Below are positions 54,124 to 61,816 of a stretch of DNA of 64,000 bases, piece after piece (position 1 is the stretch's first letter; every line of letters begins with the position of its first letter). The position numbers and the translations under genes are program-made. Source of the stretch: Bacilli bacterium (GTDB lineage Bacteria > Bacillota_I > Bacilli_A > RFN20 > CAG-826); assembly GCA_017470115.1 (NCBI GenBank), contig JAFUEZ010000020.1, forward strand, positions 1 through 64,000, written 5' to 3'. A model generated the notes under the pieces. The model searched no databases and was not told the origin of the DNA. It saw only the letters and a list, made by a program, of their open reading frames with translations.

Positions 54124-55536
54124 ATGGCAAAAGTCAAAGTAGTAGACAATACTTCGAAATACCAAAAAATTTCAAAGAATTATCAGAAGAAGGTGGAAAG
54201 TTTCATCTCTTCTTCAAAAGGCGCATCGGAATTATACGATGCTTTTTCACATGGTGATACTCGAATTGTAAAGTCTTCTAGAATTGAAAGTGCTAACTAT
54301 AATCCTGAATGGCTCAAAAAAATTGAAGATTGTATGATTGATCTTGGTGAAATCATCAATAATCCTCGTAAAGTTACAAAAACAGAAACAGATATTGTCC
54401 CTATCGAACTTGCTAAAAAAACTAACGATGAATCTGTTAGACATTTAGCAAGTCACTCACAATATGTTAAAAATATTACCGATAAAGGTGATGTTATTCC
54501 TGATAAGATTCTTAATATTGGCGCTGATGATGATTACATTACTTATGAAAATAAGTTTATCGCAACATTAATTAGACGTTTAATTGTTTTCGTTGAAAAA
54601 CGTTATGAATACATTGCTAAAAATACTCCACTTAAACATGTTCAAGTTTTAAAATATAAAACAAGTCAAGCAATTGACGGTTCTTTAATTGAAATTGAAA
54701 CTAAAGTAAGAGTTACTAAAGTCAATACTGAAGTCGTTCCTTCGCTTGGTGAAGCGTATTTAAAACGTATTGAAGAAGTTAGACGTTATTTAAAATATTA
54801 TTACACAACTGATTTCATGAAACTTTTCAAAAATGAAAGAGATGTTCATGGTCAAATTTTACAAACCAATATTATAAGAAAGAATCCAAAATATCACCAT
54901 TGTTATCTGCTTTATAGATTTATTGAAAACTATAGAGATGTTGGTGCTGAATATAACGTAAAAGAAAGTTATAGAGATTTAAACGAAGAAGAAATTGAAC
55001 TTGTTAATCAAACAATTCTTGCTAATTTTTTGGCTGTAAATCCAGAAAATCCTTCTCCAGAAGTTTTTGCAACCGAAGTTAAATCAAAACCACAAATCGA
55101 GCACACACTTGATGATGATATGTTCACATATAGTCCAATTTTGGATCAAAACGTTACATATATTAGAGTTGATGAAAATTATCAACTTGGTTTAGAAAGT
55201 GAAATTGAAGAAATTAGACGTAATCCATCTAGACAAGAGGCTAATTATCAACAACAAGAAGCTGAAAAGAAAAAGCTTATTGAAAAAAGACGTAAAGAAC
55301 GTGACTCTCTTTTAAAAAGACAAGAAAAAAGAGAAAAAGCTTATTTAGAGCGTCAAGCTGAACTTGCTGAAGGAGAACGCAAAAGAATAGAAAAACTTAC
55401 TCGTGAAGAGGAAGAAAGGCGTAGACAGATTCTTTTGAAAGAAATCGATAAAGCTCGTGACGTTCTTAAAACAAAAGCTAAAACTCAACCAAATACAGTC
55501 GTAAAAATTAAGAAAACAGAAAAGAAAGAAGCTTAA
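54124..55536 (+). CDS. DUF2357/McrC-like protein with C-terminal coiled coil
   Basis: This 470-residue soluble protein lies 9 bases after the McrB-like gene. The middle part resembles DUF2357, the family that partners McrB-like ATPases: YENKFIATLIRRLIVFVEKR near 140, and IIRKNPKYHHCYLLYRFIENY near 255. No PD-(D/E)xK nuclease motif follows. Instead the C-terminal 90 residues are a highly charged coiled coil (QEAEKKKLIEKRRKERDSLL). The DUF2357 assignment is my inference from pattern and context. If right, the pair is McrBC-like but without DNA cleavage. Confidence 0.6.
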   Translation: MAKVKVVDNTSKYQKISKNYQKKVESFISSSKGASELYDAFSHGDTRIVKSSRIESANYNPEWLKKIEDCMIDLGEIINNPRKVTKTETDIVPIELAKKTNDESVRHLASHSQYVKNITDKGDVIPDKILNIGADDDYITYENKFIATLIRRLIVFVEKRYEYIAKNTPLKHVQVLKYKTSQAIDGSLIEIETKVRVTKVNTEVVPSLGEAYLKRIEEVRRYLKYYYTTDFMKLFKNERDVHGQILQTNIIRKNPKYHHCYLLYRFIENYRDVGAEYNVKESYRDLNEEEIELVNQTILANFLAVNPENPSPEVFATEVKSKPQIEHTLDDDMFTYSPILDQNVTYIRVDENYQLGLESEIEEIRRNPSRQEANYQQQEAEKKKLIEKRRKERDSLLKRQEKREKAYLERQAELAEGERKRIEKLTREEEERRRQILLKEIDKARDVLKTKAKTQPNTVVKIKKTEKKEA

Positions 55537-55540
55537 TTAG

Positions 55541-56302
55541 ATGAGTGAAAAAACAGTAAAAGAGAAGAAACCAAAAAGCAAACTTCGTAAAACCTTGGAA
55601 TGGGTATTTACAGGTCTTTTTGCTGCCCTTTTAGTGTTTTTTGCCGGTGCTAATATTTATGGTCAAATTGCTGCAAAAGACAATTATGGCGTTCCATCAT
55701 ATTTTGGTTATTCAATCCTTGTTGTTCAAACAGACTCAATGGAACCAGAATATAAAGTAAATAGCACAGTTATCGTTCAAAAGGTTGATTTTGATAAAAT
55801 CAAAATTGATGATGATCTTACATTTTTCTGGACAGGTGATGGTTTAAATTATCCAATGACCCATAGAGTATCAGCGATTAAAACACCAGAAGAAAGTGGA
55901 GATGGACATTATTACTTCACTACACACGGTATTAATAAAGAAAGCAGCCAATGTGCTGGCGATTGTACCGGACAAACTCAATATTTTTCAGATAACTATG
56001 TTATCGGAAAAGTCATTGGAAACTCTGTATTTCTTGGAGGAGTATTTAATTTCCTTACACAATGGTATGGTTTATTAGTTTTGCTCCTTATTCCAGCTGG
56101 TTATTTAATTGTTACATCTATTATGGATATTTCTAGAGCACTTAAGACTGATGAAAACGGAGAAATTATTACAACAGCTCAAAATAATACTGTTCAAGAA
56201 GACAGTGTGCTAAACAATATGAGCGAAGAAGATAGAAAGAGATTAAAAGAAGAACTTCTAAATCAAATGTTAGAGGAAAAAGGTTTAAAGAAAGATGAAT
56301 AA
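55541..56302 (+). CDS. sipW: SipW-type signal peptidase I
   Basis: This 253-residue membrane peptidase has TM1 (about 20-43), the catalytic Ser66 in QTDSMEPEYKVNS, and His108 in MTHRVSAI where bacterial type I peptidases have Lys. This Ser/His pair marks the ER-type (SipW) group. A second helix (about 170-195) follows, then a cytoplasmic tail with MSEEDRKRLKEELLNQ. It should cleave the SipW-type precursors encoded around it. It starts 4 bases after the previous gene and overlaps the next by 8. Confidence 0.93.
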   Translation: MSEKTVKEKKPKSKLRKTLEWVFTGLFAALLVFFAGANIYGQIAAKDNYGVPSYFGYSILVVQTDSMEPEYKVNSTVIVQKVDFDKIKIDDDLTFFWTGDGLNYPMTHRVSAIKTPEESGDGHYYFTTHGINKESSQCAGDCTGQTQYFSDNYVIGKVIGNSVFLGGVFNFLTQWYGLLVLLLIPAGYLIVTSIMDISRALKTDENGEIITTAQNNTVQEDSVLNNMSEEDRKRLKEELLNQMLEEKGLKKDE

Positions 56303-57842
56303 AATTAAGACTTTATTAACTGAATTAATTATTATTGCTTCATTAATTGTTGCGATTATTTTCGTTGTCTCTTTTTTGAGCTTTGCTTATGGAACAAAAT
56401 ATATCGTTATTGATCTAATTTTATTATTTGCTATGGCAGGATTTATAACTCTTGGCGGTTATGTTTTTGCTTTGCTTTATGGTGAAAAGAAGACAATTAA
56501 CAGTTTAAAAAATGAAAACGAATATAACTTAAACAGGAATTATGTTTTCTTTAACTACGATTATTTCACAAGAAAGATTACTTTAAGAAATATAAAAAAT
56601 AAAGATCTTGAAGGTTATATGATTGCTTTCAACTGTGTTAGAAATGTTGATTCAACCACAAAAGCAATCAAGGATGATATTTCGGAACTTAATGGTTGTG
56701 TCGCAGATTATTTGCTTGAAAGAATCAACAATTTTGATAAAAAAGACATCAAGTTTTCATATTTCTGTTTCTATCATGGTGTTTTCTTAGTTTATATAAA
56801 TTGTTCACCGGAATATTTAAATAATTTAATCAACGACATCGAAACAAGGATTTATGACATTTCTCGTGAACATGATTTCAGACTTTATATTCAACCATAT
56901 TTTGGTATTTATGATAGAAGAAATGAAAATGTAGAAGAACATGATGTCATTTATAAAGTTATCAATTATGCTATGACTGCTAGAGAATACGGTTCTCAAA
57001 ACTTTGATTCAGTTACTTTCTATTCCTCAGAATTATTTGGATCAAATATTACAACCGAATTTGAAGCTATTGTTGAAGCTCTTGATAAAAAGGAATTTAT
57101 TGTTTTCTATCAACCAAAATATTCTTTAGGAAAGAAACAATTTATTTCATCTGAAGCTCTTGTTAGATGGCAATCTCCAAAAAATGGATTAGTATCGCCA
57201 ATTAAATTCATTTCAGAAGCTGAAAATGGTGGCTTAATCCATAGAATTGATATGTTTGTTTTGGAACAAGTTTGTAAAGATTTAAATGAAACTAAGCGTA
57301 AGGGTAGAAGGCTTTTACCAGTTTCAATTAACTTCTCAATTTATGAGTTCTACGCTCCAGATTTTGTTGATGATATCATCAACACAATCACTAAATATAA
57401 AGTCAATCCATCATTGATTGAAATGGAAATTACTGAATCTGTTAGTGGTGCAAACTCATTTGTTCCAATTTCAATTATTAAAAAATTAAAAGAATTTGGT
57501 CTAAGAATTTTGATGGATGATTTCGGTGTTGGCTATTCTAATTTTAATAACATTAAAAATATGCCTATTGATGTTCTTAAAATCGATAAATCTTTTATTG
57601 ATAACATCGTTGATGATGAAAAGAGCAGAGAAATCGTTAAACTTTTAATTGATTTTGCTCGTTCACTTGGATTAGAGTCAATCGCTGAAGGTGTTTCAGT
57701 AAAAGAACAAGTTGACATTTTACGTAAATATCACTGCGATACAATTCAAGGATATTTCTATTCAAAGCCTATTTCTAAAACTGAATATGAACAATTTTTA
57801 GCAAATAATCCTTACGAAAAGAAAGGAGTAGTTGAAAAATGA
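56295..57842 (+). CDS. EAL-domain c-di-GMP phosphodiesterase (membrane)
   Basis: This 515-residue protein has two N-terminal helices (about 9-30 and 36-62), a region resembling a degenerate GGDEF (about 80-255, no GGDEF motif), and an EAL domain. Active-site motifs look complete: SEALVRW (Glu287), VSINFSIYEF, MEITES, MDDFGVGYSN, VLKIDKSFI, IAEGVS and QGYFYSKP. It likely hydrolyses c-di-GMP to pGpG. Located in an operon led by a c-di-GMP riboswitch, it may give negative feedback. ATGA overlap with the next gene. Confidence 0.92.
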   Translation: MNKIKTLLTELIIIASLIVAIIFVVSFLSFAYGTKYIVIDLILLFAMAGFITLGGYVFALLYGEKKTINSLKNENEYNLNRNYVFFNYDYFTRKITLRNIKNKDLEGYMIAFNCVRNVDSTTKAIKDDISELNGCVADYLLERINNFDKKDIKFSYFCFYHGVFLVYINCSPEYLNNLINDIETRIYDISREHDFRLYIQPYFGIYDRRNENVEEHDVIYKVINYAMTAREYGSQNFDSVTFYSSELFGSNITTEFEAIVEALDKKEFIVFYQPKYSLGKKQFISSEALVRWQSPKNGLVSPIKFISEAENGGLIHRIDMFVLEQVCKDLNETKRKGRRLLPVSINFSIYEFYAPDFVDDIINTITKYKVNPSLIEMEITESVSGANSFVPISIIKKLKEFGLRILMDDFGVGYSNFNNIKNMPIDVLKIDKSFIDNIVDDEKSREIVKLLIDFARSLGLESIAEGVSVKEQVDILRKYHCDTIQGYFYSKPISKTEYEQFLANNPYEKKGVVEK

Positions 57843-58579
57843 TCTTAATTGTTGGCGGAACAAAAGATGATATCTTATTTTTCGAAACAAAAATAAGAAA
57901 TAAAAAACATGAAACTATTCTTGGCGACACCTATCATTTATTAGTTGGAAATATTTTTGACCAAAGAGTAGGTATTCTTTATAATGTTCATTCTTCATAT
58001 CTAACAACTCTCCTTGTATATGAAGTTATTAAAAAATATCACGTTATTCTTGTTATTAATGTTGGATATGCAGTTAGCTATTTAGATACGATAAAAACTG
58101 GAGATATTGTTTTAATTAAGCAAACATATTTTGGTGATGTTAATTTCACAAAAATGCAACATACTCTCCTTGCACAAATTCCAAGCCAACCACAATTTTT
58201 TGCAAGTGATGGCTATGTTACTCAAATCTTCTCTAAGGTTTTAGATACAATTTTAAAATCACATTATCTTTCAGGTTCTTTAGTAAGCATAAATAAAGTT
58301 CCAGAATCAAAGGAAGACTTGTCAGAGATCTCATTTGAAAACACTGTATTGGGTAGAACAAGTAATGTTTTAGTTGATTCAGAAGGAGCAGGTTGTGCAC
58401 TTGCTGCTCACATAGCTAATGTTCCATTTATTGCCATTAAAGTATGTGAAAGAAACATTGATGATCGTTTAAGTGTTGCTAATTATCTTAAAGTTTTAGA
58501 TAAATATGCTGACCTTGGTAAGGTTGTTACTTCATTAATTGGTGAAGTTTCACGTAATGATGTTAGAATTGGAGAATAA
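57839..58579 (+). CDS. nucleoside-phosphorylase-like (MTA/SAH nucleosidase fold) protein
   Basis: This 246-residue protein has a PNP/UDP-phosphorylase family fold pattern: VILVINVGYAVSYLDTIKTG, GDIVLIKQTYFGD and VDSEGAGCALAAHIANVPFI. The usual catalytic segment RAISDxA reads KVCERNIDD, and the Gly-rich VGxAG reads VGYAVS. The enzyme may therefore be altered or inactive. It is the last gene of the riboswitch 1 operon and is coupled to the EAL gene. Its role there is unknown; a link to nucleotide breakdown products is a guess. Confidence 0.7.
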   Translation: MILIVGGTKDDILFFETKIRNKKHETILGDTYHLLVGNIFDQRVGILYNVHSSYLTTLLVYEVIKKYHVILVINVGYAVSYLDTIKTGDIVLIKQTYFGDVNFTKMQHTLLAQIPSQPQFFASDGYVTQIFSKVLDTILKSHYLSGSLVSINKVPESKEDLSEISFENTVLGRTSNVLVDSEGAGCALAAHIANVPFIAIKVCERNIDDRLSVANYLKVLDKYADLGKVVTSLIGEVSRNDVRIGE

Positions 58580-58717
58580 ATTTTTAATAAAAAATTTATA
58601 GGGAAGTTTGCTAAAAACTCATAGTTGTAAGGAAAAACTATGCAAAACTCATATATTTTTAGTAAAATTCAACAAAATCGTTTGATATATTTATTATCAA
58701 TAAATATTCAAAAAATA

Positions 58718-58746
58718 TTGAAAAAAGATAAGAAGTTATTTATAAT
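58718..58746 (+). promoter_or_regulatory. Promoter of riboswitch 2
   Basis: TTGAAA (58718-58723), a 17-base spacer and a perfect TATAAT (58741-58746). It starts RNA just before the second GEMM-I aptamer. Confidence 0.8.
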
Positions 58747-58752
58747 AACTTA

Positions 58753-58825
58753 GACAAAAGCAAAGCTAGAGCAATCTAGCGACGCAAAACTATAGGGTCT
58801 TAAAAAAGTGAGATAGCCAGCTGCC
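58753..58825 (+). promoter_or_regulatory. Cyclic di-GMP-I (GEMM-I) riboswitch 2
   Basis: The order of landmarks is the same as in riboswitch 1. GCAAAG (58760) is followed by the P2 hairpin CTAGA-gcaa-TCTAG, then CGACGCAAAAC, then GGGTCTTAAAA, and AGATAGCC before AGCTGCC. It controls the second set of SipW-type proteins. Confidence 0.93.
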
Positions 58826-58854
58826 GATATTCATGGAGGCTGGTTTTTATTTTT
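58816..58854 (+). terminator. Riboswitch 2 expression platform
   Basis: CCAGC (58817-58821) pairs with GCTGG (58839-58843), followed by a T-rich run up to the ATG at 58855. The only ribosome site, GGAGG (58835-58839), is in the loop and stem edge. The element could act on termination, on translation, or on both. Confidence 0.65.
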
Positions 58855-59769
58855 ATGAAAGCAAGAAGAGAAAACAAAAATTTAAAAATCATCTGTGCAA
58901 CGTCAGTTGCTATCTTTTCTTTGCTATCAGTTTTCATGGGTACAATTGCTTGGTTTAACGCACAAAGACTTGTAAATGGAGATAATGAAAAAATTAATGT
59001 TCTTACACCAAGTGGAATTTTTAAACAACTCACATTTCATAAACTTGTTAGCGATCCATATGATGATGAATTATATTCATTTAATCAAACTCCTGTTGGA
59101 ACTTTAGTTTGCGATGACTGGGTTAAAAAGACGGTCAAATATACACCAACTGATGCATCTATTAAAACAGTTAAAATGGATAGATATTCAATCCTTGAAC
59201 ATAGACATCCAATGTTACTTTTGATCGAACTTGATAAAGCTTATGACATTAGTAATTTTAATATATCATTAAGAGCTTATACTGATACAATAGGATTTGT
59301 GGGAGATAGGTCTTTAAAAGAAGCGGAAACATTAGTTCTAAATGAATCGGGCAACCCTTTAAGTTCAATTGTCCATTTTGCTACATATGGTTATACACAA
59401 AATGCATTAGAAGCAACTAAAGGAAGATATTCTTCAACAAGCGTTTATCAATTTCCTAAGCCAATTGAAGAGGATAAATCAAAAAATATTAAGGGAGATT
59501 ATAAAGCGTTTACTGACTTTGAAGTAAGCGATGAAAATAATGAAATTGTTGAAATTGATTTTCACGACCAATTTGATTTTTATGTATCAAATGAAGATAC
59601 TTCAAGAAATGTTAAGACCAATGATGATACAACAACTGAAATTAAGTATTTGCCAATCATTATGGATTATTATGATTCAGCACTTGAACATATTTATAAC
59701 ACTTATTTAGGCGAATCAATTTTGGAAAAAGATTTATCATATACATGGGATTGGGAGTTGAAACTTTAG
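58855..59769 (+). CDS. SipW-dependent exported protein
   Basis: This 304-residue protein starts right after the riboswitch T-run. It has a basic start, the helix IICATSVAIFSLLSVF and then MGTIAWFNAQ, a SipW-type signal. The mature part is a beta-rich domain of unknown type, ending in YTWDWELKL. GGAGG is 15 bases from the ATG, a long spacing. One base separates it from the next gene. Confidence 0.77.
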   Translation: MKARRENKNLKIICATSVAIFSLLSVFMGTIAWFNAQRLVNGDNEKINVLTPSGIFKQLTFHKLVSDPYDDELYSFNQTPVGTLVCDDWVKKTVKYTPTDASIKTVKMDRYSILEHRHPMLLLIELDKAYDISNFNISLRAYTDTIGFVGDRSLKEAETLVLNESGNPLSSIVHFATYGYTQNALEATKGRYSSTSVYQFPKPIEEDKSKNIKGDYKAFTDFEVSDENNEIVEIDFHDQFDFYVSNEDTSRNVKTNDDTTTEIKYLPIIMDYYDSALEHIYNTYLGESILEKDLSYTWDWELKL

Positions 59770-59770
59770 G

Positions 59771-61756
59771 ATGAAGAAGAATAAATTTATAGCATTCTTA
59801 ACTACAATTACAGTAACTGTTGTTGCTGCATTTTCAGCTACAGTCGCTTGGTTTAGTACAACAATTAGATTCGGAGATGCTACTGCTGATGTAACTGGTT
59901 ATAGTGATGGTGCTTATTATGATTATGGTTCAGGAACAGCTGATGATCCATATGGTATTCGAACCCCACGTCATTTATATAACCTTGCTTGGCTTCAATA
60001 TTTAGGTTTTTACAACAAGAAAATAAGTGATGAACAAGGCAACGAAAAGCGTGAACAATATTATTTTGAACTCGCTGGAGATGTTGATATGACTGGATGG
60101 ACTATTCCTCCAATCGGAACTACTACATATCCATTTATTGGTGAGTTTAATGGAAATGGATACGTAATTTCCAATGCGAGCACAAGTAATTTATTTAATG
60201 ATTACGAAAGAACCCCTGATATTGTTGATTCAGTAACTGGGGTAGATATCATTGGTTTATTTGGTGTCGTTGGAAGTTTGGATACTGGTGTTACTGACGA
60301 TAACAAAGCATCAGTCCCTCTTACTGACGCTTATGGATCTGCTCCATATGATTCACAAGTAAATAAAATCATTAACTTGGGAATTGAGAATACATCTGTA
60401 TATAGTAAAACAGACAAAACTCTTATTGGTATTGCTGCGGGTTACGTTAACGGCACATTAGATGGAGTAGCTGTAAATAACTCAAATATCTCAATTTCAT
60501 CAACTACGAAACAAGCTTATAATACTGCTTTAACTGAAAATTACTCGGATTATTCTTTGGTTGGCTATGCTACAGATCACTATAAAGGAGCAATTGAAGA
60601 AAAAGAAATTAAAGTTGAAACACCTGAAGCAGAGTATTTAAGTGCAGCAGATGCAGGTGATAATTGGGGTAATTCTATTAATTTCTTGAATGCTTATAAT
60701 AGACTTTTACGTGAAAAGAATACTGTTGGTACAGATTTAAGTGTTACTTATGTTTCTGGATCTTTATATGATACAGATGGAACAACTGTAATTAATTCAA
60801 CAGAAACTACTGTTAATAGGCACAAACTTAACTCCGGATTCGCCAGCTCATTTATTATTACACAAAGCCAAGTTAAAAATTCTGCTAATAAACAAGTTGC
60901 ATCTTACACTTTTTATAACAGAACTAAAACTGAAAGTAGTACAAACCTTGATAATTACATGTATATGTTTGGCGATTATCAGTTCAGCCTTAATACTTCA
61001 AAAATTCAATTAACTGAACCATCTTCGTTCGCAACAGGAACCGCATATTTTATTCATGATAATGATAATCATTATTTAGTGGCGGATGGCGCAACAATTG
61101 AAAATACTACAAAACAAAATTTATTAAATTATACTGGGTTTACTTATACAAATCGTAATTATCTAAGTATTACTAGTGGTAATTATACTTACTATTTATA
61201 TGTAAATAATGGAACTCTTTCATTGAACAGATACAATCAATCTGTATGGTATTACGATAGTTCTAATCATGTTCTTTATACAACAGCAAATAATAGGACA
61301 TATTATTTACATTACTCAAATAACCAATGGGTGGTAAGTGAACTTCCTGATTATGATTCTGTTCAATACATTTTCTCTTTTGTTTACAACGGAAATACCT
61401 ATTATCTTTCTGCTAACGGGACTACTATAGCTGCAAAAACAGGAATCGAAAACGCATTGAAGTTTACTTATGATGACAATGATCATTTTTATACAATTAT
61501 AAATGGCCAGGAGTATTTCTTAAGTGCAACTAGAAGTGGCGGTAGAACATATACATATACATTTGGTTTAAATCTTAGCAGTACAAACAATCTTTCTTAT
61601 ATTTCTTATGATGGACAAAATATGTCTATTTATGCGAGAAACGGAAATGGTATATTCTCTGGCAGTAGCACTTTTATTGTCAATTATAATGGTAGTTTCT
61701 CATTAGTAGCTAATGGCGGAAGCAATGATGTTACATTCAATTATGAGGAAGTATAA
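59771..61756 (+). CDS. SipW-dependent exported protein, N-terminal part of a gene split by TAA
   Basis: This is the 661-residue first part of a large protein. The SipW-type signal is FLTTITVTVVAAFSATVAWF. Residues about 45-140 resemble GLUG-type adhesin segments (GTADDPYGIRTPRHLYNLAW, FIGEFNGNGYVIS). Tyr/Asn-rich beta repeats follow (HYLVADGATIENT, TYYLSANGTTIAAKT). The frame ends at TAA 61754-61756 but continues open in the same frame for another 619 codons. The break looks like one nonsense change, perhaps GAA to TAA, since EEV-E-PTIPDD would read well. Confidence 0.75.
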   Translation: MKKNKFIAFLTTITVTVVAAFSATVAWFSTTIRFGDATADVTGYSDGAYYDYGSGTADDPYGIRTPRHLYNLAWLQYLGFYNKKISDEQGNEKREQYYFELAGDVDMTGWTIPPIGTTTYPFIGEFNGNGYVISNASTSNLFNDYERTPDIVDSVTGVDIIGLFGVVGSLDTGVTDDNKASVPLTDAYGSAPYDSQVNKIINLGIENTSVYSKTDKTLIGIAAGYVNGTLDGVAVNNSNISISSTTKQAYNTALTENYSDYSLVGYATDHYKGAIEEKEIKVETPEAEYLSAADAGDNWGNSINFLNAYNRLLREKNTVGTDLSVTYVSGSLYDTDGTTVINSTETTVNRHKLNSGFASSFIITQSQVKNSANKQVASYTFYNRTKTESSTNLDNYMYMFGDYQFSLNTSKIQLTEPSSFATGTAYFIHDNDNHYLVADGATIENTTKQNLLNYTGFTYTNRNYLSITSGNYTYYLYVNNGTLSLNRYNQSVWYYDSSNHVLYTTANNRTYYLHYSNNQWVVSELPDYDSVQYIFSFVYNGNTYYLSANGTTIAAKTGIENALKFTYDDNDHFYTIINGQEYFLSATRSGGRTYTYTFGLNLSSTNNLSYISYDGQNMSIYARNGNGIFSGSSTFIVNYNGSFSLVANGGSNDVTFNYEEV

Positions 61757-61816
61757 CCTACTATTCCCGATGATATTTATGAAGGTCTTCATGTTTATTA
61801 TAATGGAGTTAATAGC

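Noticed and set aside
52597-55536. Type IV (McrBC) restriction or defence system
   Set aside because: No nuclease motif is seen in the partner, the ATPase is membrane-anchored, and the genes are tightly coupled to sipW and exported proteins rather than to defence genes.
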